This document shows positions 42,206 to 50,327 of a stretch of DNA of 64,000 nucleotides, piece after piece (the stretch's first letter is position 1; every line of letters begins with the position of its first letter). Both the position numbers and the translations under genes were made by a program. The DNA is from Streptomyces armeniacus (GTDB lineage Bacteria > Actinomycetota > Actinomycetes > Streptomycetales > Streptomycetaceae), in the NCBI RefSeq assembly GCF_003355155.1, contig NZ_CP031320.1:606369-670368 (forward strand), given 5' to 3'. The notes below the pieces were generated by a model. That model did not search any database, was not told the origin of the DNA, and saw only the letters and a list, made by a program, of their open reading frames with translations.

Positions 42206-44827
42206 ATGTGGGCACTGGCCGTGCGCTCGCTGCGCCACCGCAAGGGCGGCTTCGCCGCCACCTTCCTCGCGCTGTTCTTCGGCGTCGTCATCGTGATGGC
42301 CTGCGGCGGCCTGCTGGAGACCGGCGTCCGGAACAACGCGCCGCCGGAGCGGCTCGCCCGCGCCGACGTGCTGGTCACCGGCGACCGCTCGTACGGGCTG
42401 CCGGGCCGGAGTGCCGACGACGCGGAGTCCGCCGTGCTGGAGGAGCGGGTGCCGGTGGACGGCGCGGCGCTGGACGCGGTGCGCGGGGTGGACGGCGTCG
42501 GTACGGCCGTCGCGGAGCGGACCTTCGACGCGGCGCTGCTCACGGAGGGCGGCGGGCGTACGGACGTGCGCGGGCACGGCTGGGCGTCGGCGCCGCTGGC
42601 ACCGTACGAGCTCCAGGGCGGCGGAGAGAGCGACGGAGAGAGCGGCGCTCGCAAAGGCCGCGCGCCCCAGGGCCCCGACGAGGTGGTGCTCGACGCGCGT
42701 ACGGCCCGCGCCGCGCACGCCGGGGTCGGGGACCGGGTGCGGCTGGCCGCGCACGGCGGCTCCGCCGTGTACACGGTGACCGGCATCGCCTCGCCGCGCG
42801 TGGAAGGCGGCGTCGAACGGCACACCGTCTTCTTCTCCGACGCGCGGGCCGACGCGCTCGCGGGCGGCGAGATCGCGGACATCGCGGTCACGGCCGCTTC
42901 GGGGCAGGACGTGGGCGAGCTGGCGTCCCGTGTCGGGGACGCGCTCGACGGCACCCCGGTCAAGGTCGTGACCGGGGACGACCGGGGCGCCGTCGAGTAT
43001 CCGGAGGTGCTGTCCGGGCGGGAGCAACTGATTCCGCTGGCCGCCGTGTTCGGCGGGCTGGCGGCGCTTGTCGCGGTCTTCGTCGTGTCCGGCACGGTCG
43101 CGCTGTCTGTGCAGCAGCGGCAGCGGGAGTTCGCGCTGATGCGCGCCGTCGGCGGTACGCCGCGGCAGCTGCGCCGGATGCTGCTCGGCGAGACGCTGAT
43201 GGTGGCCCTGCTGGCGGCGGCGCTGGGCTGGTTCGCGGGGCCGCCGGCCGGCGAGTGGCTCTTCGAGCGGCTGGTGAACGGGGGCATGGTCGCGCACGTC
43301 GTCGAGTACCGCTCCGGCTGGGTGCCGGCCGTCGCCGCTGGCGGCGCGCTGCTGCTCACGGCGCTGGCCGGCGGCTGGGCCGGGGCCCGCCGGGGCGTGC
43401 GCGCGCGGCCGACGGAGGCGCTGGCGGAGGCGGCGCAGCAGGAGCGGTGGCTGCACCCGGTGCGGCTGATCCTCGCGCTCGTGTTCCTGGGAGGCGCGGC
43501 GGCGCTGGCGATCATCACGGTCAAGGTGTTCGACGGGCCGATCGCGGCCAGCACCGCGGGGCCCACAGTGATGGCCGCGGCGATGGGGCTGGCGCTGCTC
43601 GGGCCCGGCCTCACCAAGCTGATGATGCTGCTGCTGTCCGGGCCGGTGCGCGCGTTCAGCGGCGTCGGCGGAGAGCTGGCCGTGCTCAACTCGCGGGCCC
43701 GCGCCGTCCGGCTGGCCGCCGTCGTCACCCCGATCATGTTGGCCACAGGCATGGCCACCGGGCAGCTGTATCTCCAGACCACCCAGGTCGCCGCCGGCGA
43801 GGAGGCGTTCCAGGAGCATCTGCGCGCGGACGCGGTGGTCAGCTCGGCGGCGGGCGGCGTCGATCCGGCGCTGCTCGACACGGTGCGGCGTACGGACGGC
43901 GTGGCGGCGGCGAGCGCGTACGTCACGAGCACCGGCTTCGTGGAGCGCGGCAAGGCCGGCAACGGCAGCGGCGGTGAGAACGGCGGCAGCGGTGCCGAGC
44001 GCGGCACCGGCGAGGACGGGCTGCCGCTCCAGGGCGTGAGCGCGGAGGGCGTCACCAAGACCACGTCCGTCAGCGCGACTTCGGGCAGCCTCGCGCACCT
44101 GCGCGGCCGTACGATCGCACTGCCCGAGTCGGAGGCGTCGGCGTACGGCGTCGCGGTGGGCGACACCGTACGGCTGCGGCTGGGCGACCGCGCCCGGGTG
44201 GACGTACGGGTCGTCGCCCTCTTCGAGGGCCGCGCCGGGTACGGGTCCGCGCTGACCCCCGCCACCCTGCTCGCCCCGCACACCACGGACGGGCTGCCGG
44301 AGCAGATCCTCATACGGGCGGAAGACGGCGCGGACCCGGCCGGCCCGCTCGCCGAACTGGCCGCGCGGCACCCCGGGCTGGCGGTCGCCGACCGGGACGC
44401 GCTGCTCGACGCGAACGCCGAGGACGTGCGGACGCAGGCGTGGATCAACTACCTGATGGTCGGCATGATCGTCGCCTACACGGCGATAGCCGTCGTCAAC
44501 TCGCTGGTCATGGCGACCCGTAACCGTCGCCGCGAGTTCGGACTGCAGCGGCTGGCGGGCGCCACCTCCGGGCAGGTGCTGCGGATGGTGACGATAGAGG
44601 CGCTGCTGGCCACGGCTATGGGGGTGGTGCTGGGGACGCTGGCGGCGTCCACATCGCTGATCCCGTTCAGCGTGGCGGCGGCGGACAGTTGGTGGCCGTC
44701 GGGGCCGCTGTGGATCTACGGCGCGATCGTCGCCACCGCGGCCGGGCTCGCGCTGTCGGCCACGCTGCTGCCCACCTGGGCCGCGCTCCGGTCGCGGCCC
44801 GCGCAGGCGGCGCTGGCCGCGGAGTGA
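42206..44827 (+). CDS. ABC transporter permease, FtsX/MacB type, without adjacent ATPase
   Basis: 873 residues with two FtsX-like domains. An N-terminal TM (FAATFLALFFGVVIVMACGG) and a periplasm-type domain come first. Three TM helices follow near residues 275-400 (LAAVFGGLAALVAVFVVSG). A second block has an inner TM segment, another extracellular region and a final three-TM module ending WAALRSRPAQAALAAE. FtsX proteins drive lipoprotein, peptide or antibiotic export with a separate ATPase, which is missing from both flanks. ATG 42206 has GGGAGGG 8 nt upstream. Confidence 0.88.
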   Translation: MWALAVRSLRHRKGGFAATFLALFFGVVIVMACGGLLETGVRNNAPPERLARADVLVTGDRSYGLPGRSADDAESAVLEERVPVDGAALDAVRGVDGVGTAVAERTFDAALLTEGGGRTDVRGHGWASAPLAPYELQGGGESDGESGARKGRAPQGPDEVVLDARTARAAHAGVGDRVRLAAHGGSAVYTVTGIASPRVEGGVERHTVFFSDARADALAGGEIADIAVTAASGQDVGELASRVGDALDGTPVKVVTGDDRGAVEYPEVLSGREQLIPLAAVFGGLAALVAVFVVSGTVALSVQQRQREFALMRAVGGTPRQLRRMLLGETLMVALLAAALGWFAGPPAGEWLFERLVNGGMVAHVVEYRSGWVPAVAAGGALLLTALAGGWAGARRGVRARPTEALAEAAQQERWLHPVRLILALVFLGGAAALAIITVKVFDGPIAASTAGPTVMAAAMGLALLGPGLTKLMMLLLSGPVRAFSGVGGELAVLNSRARAVRLAAVVTPIMLATGMATGQLYLQTTQVAAGEEAFQEHLRADAVVSSAAGGVDPALLDTVRRTDGVAAASAYVTSTGFVERGKAGNGSGGENGGSGAERGTGEDGLPLQGVSAEGVTKTTSVSATSGSLAHLRGRTIALPESEASAYGVAVGDTVRLRLGDRARVDVRVVALFEGRAGYGSALTPATLLAPHTTDGLPEQILIRAEDGADPAGPLAELAARHPGLAVADRDALLDANAEDVRTQAWINYLMVGMIVAYTAIAVVNSLVMATRNRRREFGLQRLAGATSGQVLRMVTIEALLATAMGVVLGTLAASTSLIPFSVAAADSWWPSGPLWIYGAIVATAAGLALSATLLPTWAALRSRPAQAALAAE

Positions 44828-44944
44828 GCGCGGGAGCGGACTGAACGCGGGAGCGGGGGTGAGCGTGGGAGCGGAGCGAGGCTGACCGGGGCAGGTGTCC
44901 ACCGGATGTTCTTTATGAACGCAATCTCGGCCGGGCGCTGCTTT

Positions 44945-44958
44945 GTGACTAGCGTCAC
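44945..44958. promoter_or_regulatory. GTGAC-TAGC-GTCAC inverted repeat at a -10-like element
   Basis: The 5-bp arms flank TAGC, and the octamer TAGCGTCA (44950-44957) resembles the -10 region seen upstream of phoX and the FtsX gene. It lies 25 nt before ATG 44983, consistent with a promoter and an overlapping operator. No obvious -35. Confidence 0.45.
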
Positions 44959-44982
44959 GCGGCAGCCCCGCAAGACCCGCCG

Positions 44983-46560
44983 ATGGTTGAGGAGCACGCC
45001 GTGGACACGAGCCGCCGCACGCTGCGGAGACACAGACCGCGCAGGAAGCTGACGGGCGCACTGGCCGCCGCCTGCCTGCTGGCCGGCCTTGTACCGGGCG
45101 CGACCGCCGCGTACGGCGCGGAAGACGGAGCGCCGGCCGCATCCCGTACGCCGGCGCGGTCCGCACCGCCCGCACCCGCCGGCTGCCCGGACGGAATCCC
45201 CGCCGGCACCGACTGCTACGGCGGCCGGGACGCCAACGGCGCCTACTACACCGTCGCCGTCCCCGCCGACTGGAACGGCTCCCTCGTGATGCACGCGCAC
45301 GGCGGGCCCGACCTCGGCGCGGCGTCACCGGAGCGCAGCAGCGAGGACCTGTCCCGCTGGTCGGTGCTGGTCAAGGAGGGCTACGCGTGGGCGGGTTCCT
45401 CGTACCGGCGCGGTGGCTACGGCGTCCGGATGGCCGCCGAGGACACCGAGAACCTGCGGCGGCTGTTCGTCGGCACGTTCGGGCAGCCGCACCGGACGTA
45501 CGTACACGGCCAGTCGTGGGGCGGCAACGTCGCGGCGAAGGTCGCCGAGACGTACGCGGACGCGCCCCGCGGCGGTGAACGGTCCGGTGGCGAGCGCTCC
45601 GGTGGCGAGCGCTCCGGTGGTGAACGGTCCGGTGGTGAACGGCCCGCCTACGACGCCGCCCTGCTCACCAACGGCGTGCTCGCCGGCGGTTCGCGCGGCT
45701 ACGACTACCGCGTCGACCTGCGCGCGGTCTACCAGTTCTACTGCCGCAACCACCCCCGCCCCACCGAGGAGCAGTACCCGCTGTGGCGCGGCCTGCCCGC
45801 GGGCTCGGAGCTGACCAAGGACGAACTCCGGTCCCGCGTCCAGGAGTGCACCGGCGTCGACTCCGTACCCGAGGACCGTACGGACGCCCAGCGCCGGAAC
45901 CTCGCGAACATCCTGTCCGTCACGGAGCTGCCGGAGCGGACACTGGTCTCGCACCTGTCGTTCGCGACGTTCACCTTCCGCGACATCGTCGCGGAACGGC
46001 TCGACGGCCGTAACCCGTTCTCCAACCGGGGTGTGCGCTATACGGGTTCGAGCGACGACCGGGCGCTGAACCGCGGCGTCCAGCGGTTCGACGCCGACCC
46101 GTCCGCCGTCCGCGACCTGTCGTACGACAGCGACCTCACCGGCCGGGTGCCGATCCCCGTGCTGACGCTGCACGCCGCCGACGACCCGACGGCGTTCGTG
46201 GAGCACGAGGCGGCGTACCGCGCGAGCCTGGAGGGCGGCGGCAGCGCGCGGAACCTGGTGCAGACGTTCACGCGGGAGAGCGAGCACAGCGCGCTGAGCG
46301 ACTCCGAGTACGCGGCCGCGATGGGTTCGCTGTCGGCGTGGGTGGAGGACGGGCGGAAGCCGACGCCCGCGGGCGTGGCCGCGTCCTGCGCCGCGTACGA
46401 CCGCGCGTACGGCACGGGGTGCTTCTTCGACCCCGGCTATGTGCCCGGCGACTACGCGTCGCGCGTGTACGCGCGGCCGGGCGGACTGCAGTGGCCCGCG
46501 CTGACCGCCGAGCAGGCCGAACGGTGGGAGCGCTGGGGGAACGTGGGCATCGAGCCCTGA
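44983..46560 (+). CDS. Secreted alpha/beta hydrolase with GGERS repeats
   Basis: 525 residues. The signal peptide has twin basic stretches (RRTLRRHRPRRK) and a hydrophobic core, with cleavage near AYGAE. The nucleophile elbow is GQSWGG (Ser178), with an oxyanion segment MHAHGGPD and a late Asp/His pair (HAADDPTAF; SEHSALSD). Residues 197-220 are (GGERS)n repeats inserted just after the elbow helix. Cys residues suggest disulfides. It acts outside the cell, perhaps as an esterase or peptidase; substrate unknown. ATG 44983 and GTG 45001 are both possible starts. Confidence 0.82.
   Translation: MVEEHAVDTSRRTLRRHRPRRKLTGALAAACLLAGLVPGATAAYGAEDGAPAASRTPARSAPPAPAGCPDGIPAGTDCYGGRDANGAYYTVAVPADWNGSLVMHAHGGPDLGAASPERSSEDLSRWSVLVKEGYAWAGSSYRRGGYGVRMAAEDTENLRRLFVGTFGQPHRTYVHGQSWGGNVAAKVAETYADAPRGGERSGGERSGGERSGGERSGGERPAYDAALLTNGVLAGGSRGYDYRVDLRAVYQFYCRNHPRPTEEQYPLWRGLPAGSELTKDELRSRVQECTGVDSVPEDRTDAQRRNLANILSVTELPERTLVSHLSFATFTFRDIVAERLDGRNPFSNRGVRYTGSSDDRALNRGVQRFDADPSAVRDLSYDSDLTGRVPIPVLTLHAADDPTAFVEHEAAYRASLEGGGSARNLVQTFTRESEHSALSDSEYAAAMGSLSAWVEDGRKPTPAGVAASCAAYDRAYGTGCFFDPGYVPGDYASRVYARPGGLQWPALTAEQAERWERWGNVGIEP
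45571..45642 (+). repeat. Tandem 15-bp repeat encoding GGERS
   Basis: Nearly five units of a 15-bp repeat (GGCGGTGAACGGTCC, GGTGGCGAGCGCTCC and variants) encode GGERS inside the hydrolase gene. Synonymous codon differences alternate between units (GAACGG versus GAGCGC), which suggests successive duplication. Confidence 0.92.
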
Positions 46561-46614
46561 CCCGTCGGACGCCAGGCGTGACGCCGCCGGGCGCGCCCCG
46601 TCGAAGCGGTGACT

Positions 46615-46646
46615 GCGGTGTACGGCCCCCACGGGCCGTACACCGC
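46615..46646. terminator. Bidirectional terminator between hydrolase and fused cyclodehydratase genes
   Basis: Perfect 14-bp arms GCGGTGTACGGCCC (46615-46628) and GGGCCGTACACCGC (46633-46646) with a CCAC loop in the gap between converging genes. Confidence 0.9.
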
Positions 46647-46749
46647 CCGTCTGTTGGGGCGTCGCCTCGGGCCACCCGCCCCGCCCGGCGCGGACAGCAG
46701 TAGCGACTCCGCCAGGAACCGGCTGCGCGTCTGCCCCCGCCGCGCTCGG

Positions 46750-48891
46750 TCACCCCGCCTCCCTCGCCCGCGAGCCGGGTTCGTCGGTCAGCACCACCCG
46801 CCCCACGTACGGCAGGATGCGGACCATCGCCGGGTCGTGGTCGAGCGGGACCAGCACCGGGAGCCCGCCGGTGCGGCGGCGCAGCGCGGCGACGACCTCG
46901 GTGACGGTCACGTCGGGTGGCGGCGCCCAACGGCCGCCGTTCGCCCGCGGGGTGGCGAGGCACGGGAACGGGCCACCGGACTGCGTGCGGGCGAGTAGCC
47001 GTTCCAGACCGTCGCGCACGGCGTCGGCCAGCCGCAGACCGCACGCGACCTCCACGACCGTGCCGTCGAGCGCCAGTCCCACGGCCGGCACGCCGCCGGT
47101 CGCGGTGGTGAGATCGAAGCACTCGACTTGGTGGCCATGGGCGGTGAGCAGCCGCCGGCAGCGTCTGCTCGCCGGGTCCGGGACGCGCACGTCCCAGCCG
47201 TCCAGCGGCACGAACTCGGCCTCGGCGGCGCCCAGGGCCGACTCCCGGCAGTGCGCGAGCAGCCCGGCGGTGACCATCTCCGTCCAGTCGCGGCCGAAGC
47301 ACACGCCCAGCGGCAGGTCCGGGGGAGCCTCCAGCCGGGGCTCACCCGGCCGGACCGCCGTGTAGCCGCCCCGCGCCGTGAACTCCTGCGGCGGCGCGGG
47401 GAAGACCGCGTACGCGTCGACGGGACACGGCTCGCCGTCGTGCAACCGCAGTCCCCACAGCGCCGGTTCGGCGCCGGAGGCAAGCTCGGCGCGTTCCCCG
47501 CTCGTGCGTTCCCCTCCCGTGCGTTCCCCTCCCGCGCGCTCCCCTCCCATATGGGGCGCCGCCGTGACGAAGCGGCGCGGGTCGGGCGCCAGCGCGCTGT
47601 ACGCCGCGACTGCCCGCATGGCCGTCCGGCGGTGCGCCGTGGCGGCGTCCGGGCCATGGCCGGTGATCACCGTGTGCCGACGGTCGGAGGACGGATCGGC
47701 GACGACGGCGCGCGCCATGCGCAGCGGCAACTGCGGGAGGCCGCCCTCGTCGAGGCTGCGGATCGGCCCGAACCGCCGGTCGACCGCCGCCGCCACCCGG
47801 GCGGAGAACAGCCCGTCGGACCACCGGGGTCCGTGCCGCAGCGCCTGCACGGCACGGACGAAGCCCGCGCGGGACTGCGGTGCCGCGTCGCGTGTGCGGG
47901 GGTGGGGCAGGACATGGTGCCGGGTCAGCTCCAGGGACCGCGTGTCGAGCGCCCGTACGCGGGGGTCGGGGGTCTCCGGCGCCGCGCTTGTCTCCGTCAC
48001 CGTGCGGAAGAGTTCGAACACGAGCTGGTTCGCGAGGAGTTGCACCACCACCCGGTGCGCGGGGAGCCGGGGAGCGGCGCGGAAGGCCGCCCTGTCCGGG
48101 GCGCGCAGCCGCCGCCACACCGAGGACCAGTCCGGCCCGCCGCCGGCCACAAGCAGCACGCACCACTTCGAGACCAGCGCCTGGACAAGGGGGACGCCGC
48201 GTTCGGCGCAGGCCGCGGCGAGCACGCAGGCGCGGGTGAGCGCCGCCGAGTCGAAGGCGTGCAGGACGAAGTCGGCGCCGCCCAGCTCGACATGGTGCCC
48301 CTGGGCGCGAGCGGCCTCCCGCCGGGAGGAGCGGGCGGTGCGGCCGGGGGCCGCGTCGGGAGACGTCGCCAGGTCCGTCACCCCGCTACGGGCCAGGGCG
48401 CGTACGCAGTCGGCGACCAGCGGCCCGGTGCCGATCACCAGCACCTTGCCGCCGCGACAACGGTCCAGGGCCGCGTACGCGCGCTCGGGGCCGAGCACGG
48501 ACTCGGCGAACGGCCGGAGCCCGCGGTCGCCTTGGCGCTGCCCGCGCCGCTCGGGCCCGCCGCCCCGCCGGTGCACGGGCCCGGACGCCGGCCCGGACGG
48601 TGACTCATGCACCGGCTCATGCACCGGCTCATGCACCGGCTCGGGCGGCGGCTCGGGCGGTGACTCGTCCACCGGCTCGGACCGCGGCTCGTGGGGCGGC
48701 TCGTGGGGCGGCTCGGGTGGCGGCTCGGGTGGCGTACCGTCCGAGGCCAGCTCCGTGGTCCGCACCAGGCCGCGTGCGGCGAGCACTTCGAGCACCTGCA
48801 CCATCATCGAGGCGTGGCCGTTCACGGGCGGACCTGTCTGCTCGCCCGCTGCGTGGAAGCCGTCGAGCCGGGCCGCGAACGGCGGTTTCAC
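46750..48891 (-). CDS. Fused E1-like/YcaO-like RiPP protein with degenerate YcaO active site
   Basis: 713 residues. After an N-terminal ~50 residues and a Pro/Glu/His repeat linker (54-96) comes an E1/ThiF-like domain (GGKVLVIGTGPLVADCVRAL, 147-166; LLANQLVFELFR, 285-296), as in leader-binding halves of azoline cyclodehydratases. From about 405 the layout follows YcaO: GHGPDAATAHRRTAMRAVAA (411-430), GVCFGRDWTEMVTAGLLAHC (529-548), VECFDLTTATGGVPAVGLAL (589-608). The ATP/Mg Glu residues expected in SALxEAxER and LLExxER are Ala/Arg here. The C-terminal PxPxP tail is missing. GGER repeats (449-467) interrupt the domain. GTG 48891 overlaps the stop of the upstream SpaB_C gene (GTGA), so both are coupled. 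Confidence 0.7.
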   Translation of the reverse strand: MKPPFAARLDGFHAAGEQTGPPVNGHASMMVQVLEVLAARGLVRTTELASDGTPPEPPPEPPHEPPHEPRSEPVDESPPEPPPEPVHEPVHEPVHESPSGPASGPVHRRGGGPERRGQRQGDRGLRPFAESVLGPERAYAALDRCRGGKVLVIGTGPLVADCVRALARSGVTDLATSPDAAPGRTARSSRREAARAQGHHVELGGADFVLHAFDSAALTRACVLAAACAERGVPLVQALVSKWCVLLVAGGGPDWSSVWRRLRAPDRAAFRAAPRLPAHRVVVQLLANQLVFELFRTVTETSAAPETPDPRVRALDTRSLELTRHHVLPHPRTRDAAPQSRAGFVRAVQALRHGPRWSDGLFSARVAAAVDRRFGPIRSLDEGGLPQLPLRMARAVVADPSSDRRHTVITGHGPDAATAHRRTAMRAVAAYSALAPDPRRFVTAAPHMGGERAGGERTGGERTSGERAELASGAEPALWGLRLHDGEPCPVDAYAVFPAPPQEFTARGGYTAVRPGEPRLEAPPDLPLGVCFGRDWTEMVTAGLLAHCRESALGAAEAEFVPLDGWDVRVPDPASRRCRRLLTAHGHQVECFDLTTATGGVPAVGLALDGTVVEVACGLRLADAVRDGLERLLARTQSGGPFPCLATPRANGGRWAPPPDVTVTEVVAALRRRTGGLPVLVPLDHDPAMVRILPYVGRVVLTDEPGSRAREAG
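47491..47547 (-). repeat. GGER(T/A) tandem repeats inside the YcaO-like domain
   Basis: About four 15-bp units (GGAGGGGAACGCACG type) encode GGERA, GGERT, GGERT and SGERA. The same peptide repeat, with different codons, occurs in the secreted hydrolase 2 kb away (45571-45642). Confidence 0.85.
48604..48732 (-). repeat. 12-bp degenerate tandem repeats encoding a Pro/Glu/His linker
   Basis: Units of GAGCCGGTGCATGAG-like sequence encode PEPPHEP, then PVHEPVHE repeats, linking the N-terminal part to the E1-like domain of the fused protein. Three consecutive PVHE units are identical in DNA, a sign of recent expansion. Confidence 0.85.
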
Positions 48892-50021
48892 GGCCCGCTC
48901 CGTACGGCGCCGCCACCGGTGGACGCCAACTCGCCCGGCGTGGGCAGCAGCACGTCCGTGGCCATCACGCCGTACAGGTCCTCGGCGGTGTTGGCCGCGA
49001 GATGGCACAGCAGGTAGCGCTCGACCGGAGGCAGCCCCAGCCGGGTGAGCTGGAGGTAGGTGCAGTCGAGAACCAGCCGGTACTGGTCGAACCAGCTCCG
49101 GTCGACCACGAAGCCCGGCGGCCGTCGAGGGCTCTGGAACGGGCTCTTCCGGAGCAGCTCGGCAACAGGCTCGTCCCTCTCCGGCGAACGGCCCGCCCCA
49201 GGCGGGTCCATGGACAGCTCCCCCTTCGCGATCAGTTCGGCGCCACGGCGCAGCGTGGGCCCGGCGGCATCCAGCCAGCGGTGTATGAACGGCGACCCGC
49301 CGACCGGGTCAGGCCTCGTGTCGACCGCGTGCAGCACTGTCCGCACGTGCCGGGCGAGCGTCTTCGCATGGGCGACGTAGTGCAGGTCCCAGGCCGGACG
49401 CAGACCCTTGGCCTCCGGCCACCAGGACAGGAACGCCTCCGCGTGGGAACGGAAGGACACGAAGCCGCGCCGGAACCCGGCCCCGCCGGACAGCCCGTGT
49501 GCCGAGGCGATCAGCAGGTCGAAGGACAGCTGGGCCAGCCTCCCCTCGTCGCCCCGCACATGGCGCACCATGTCGAAGCTGAGCGGGGTGGTCGCGGCGT
49601 AGAAGTCGGCGAGCAGGTCGGCGGCGGCCCGGGTGCCGCCGAGGATGTGCTCGCGTGAGTCGTACGGGGCCTCCCGGATGGAGTTGTCGGGGAACAGCGG
49701 AGTGAGCGTGCCGGGCTCCTGCTCCAGCTCCGCGAGCCGCCGGTGCTGGTGGGCCAGCGCGGCGGTGTCGACCCTGGCACGGGACGGGTGCTCGGCCAGA
49801 TACGGCGGTATGAGGGCGTCCAGCGCGGGCAGCACCGTACGGGCGAAGACATGGGGCTCGGCGTGCACGTTGATCCGTACGTGCGGGCCCCGCAGCCAGT
49901 GGAGCAGATAGTGCACGTTGTCCACGTGCGGGGATATCAGCTCCACCAGTGGACGCACGGCGTCCAGCAGCAGACCGCTCTTGTCCGTGTCGTAGTAGTG
50001 GATGTGGAAGCTCCGCCACAT
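48888..50021 (-). CDS. SpaB_C-domain (thiopeptide-type bacteriocin biosynthesis) protein
   Basis: 377 residues. The opening WRSFHIHYYDTDKSGLLLDA, DNVHYLLHWLRGPHVRINVH is the hallmark of the TIGR03891/SpaB_C family. The same fold serves as the elimination domain of LanB dehydratases and as pyridine synthase in thiopeptides. Later segments are FRSHAEAFLSWWP and LLCHLAANTAEDLYGV. No LanB glutamylation domain is present here or nearby. ATG 50021 follows GGAGGGGG; GTG 50024 is an alternative. The stop overlaps the next gene. It presumably acts on the small peptide encoded upstream. Confidence 0.82.
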   Translation of the reverse strand: MWRSFHIHYYDTDKSGLLLDAVRPLVELISPHVDNVHYLLHWLRGPHVRINVHAEPHVFARTVLPALDALIPPYLAEHPSRARVDTAALAHQHRRLAELEQEPGTLTPLFPDNSIREAPYDSREHILGGTRAAADLLADFYAATTPLSFDMVRHVRGDEGRLAQLSFDLLIASAHGLSGGAGFRRGFVSFRSHAEAFLSWWPEAKGLRPAWDLHYVAHAKTLARHVRTVLHAVDTRPDPVGGSPFIHRWLDAAGPTLRRGAELIAKGELSMDPPGAGRSPERDEPVAELLRKSPFQSPRRPPGFVVDRSWFDQYRLVLDCTYLQLTRLGLPPVERYLLCHLAANTAEDLYGVMATDVLLPTPGELASTGGGAVRSGP

Positions 50022-50216
50022 CACGCCCCCTCCGTCGCGGTCGCGTTGGCGTCCGCGTACTCGTGCTGCCTTCGGTGACACCGGCGTTGGCGCTGGCCGC
50101 GGCGGCGGGCGGACATGCGTCGGGGAGGTGACGCGTAAGTCCGCCCGCCTGGTCGGTCGGCCGCTACCAGCGGGCCCTGACTGTCCTGGGCCGTCTGCCG
50201 TGAGCCGCGCGTCTGC

Positions 50217-50243
50217 ACGGCGGGAGCTCTCGGCGCCCGCCGT
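50217..50243 (-). terminator. Attenuator-like hairpin between peptide and enzyme genes
   Basis: ACGGCGGG (50217-50224) and CCCGCCGT (50236-50243) form a perfect 8-bp stem with an 11-nt loop, starting 18 nt after the stop of the 21-codon peptide gene on the minus strand. It precedes the enzyme operon by about 195 nt. A partial terminator here would give more peptide than enzyme message, a common RiPP arrangement. Confidence 0.6.
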
Positions 50244-50261
50244 GAAGTCCCCCCGCTTGCC

Positions 50262-50327
50262 TCACGCGCAGAAGTGACGCGTCCCTATCGCCAGGGGTTC
50301 GACGACGAGTGCGCTCTCGTGGGCCAT
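50262..50327 (-). CDS. Putative short RiPP precursor peptide (21 residues)
   Basis: A 21-codon frame with a strong ribosome site (AAAGGGGGA, 7 nt before ATG 50327). It begins MAHESALVVEPL, continues AIGTRH and ends FCA. The first half looks like a short leader (acidic/hydrophobic, ALVVEPL). The C-terminal part offers one Thr and one Cys that could be heterocyclised or otherwise modified. It is the first gene of a minus-strand unit with a hairpin and then two RiPP-type proteins. It is very short for a precursor, so alternatives are a leader peptide or chance frame; ribosome site and position favour a real gene. Confidence 0.5.
   Translation of the reverse strand: MAHESALVVEPLAIGTRHFCA

Noticed and set aside
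40250..44827. Operon linking metG and the FtsX permease
   Set aside because: They are on opposite strands with a 339-bp divergent gap.
48604..48732. Repeat array that might suggest CRISPR
   Set aside because: Units are about 12 bp, contiguous, without spacers, and encode an in-frame Pro/Glu/His linker.
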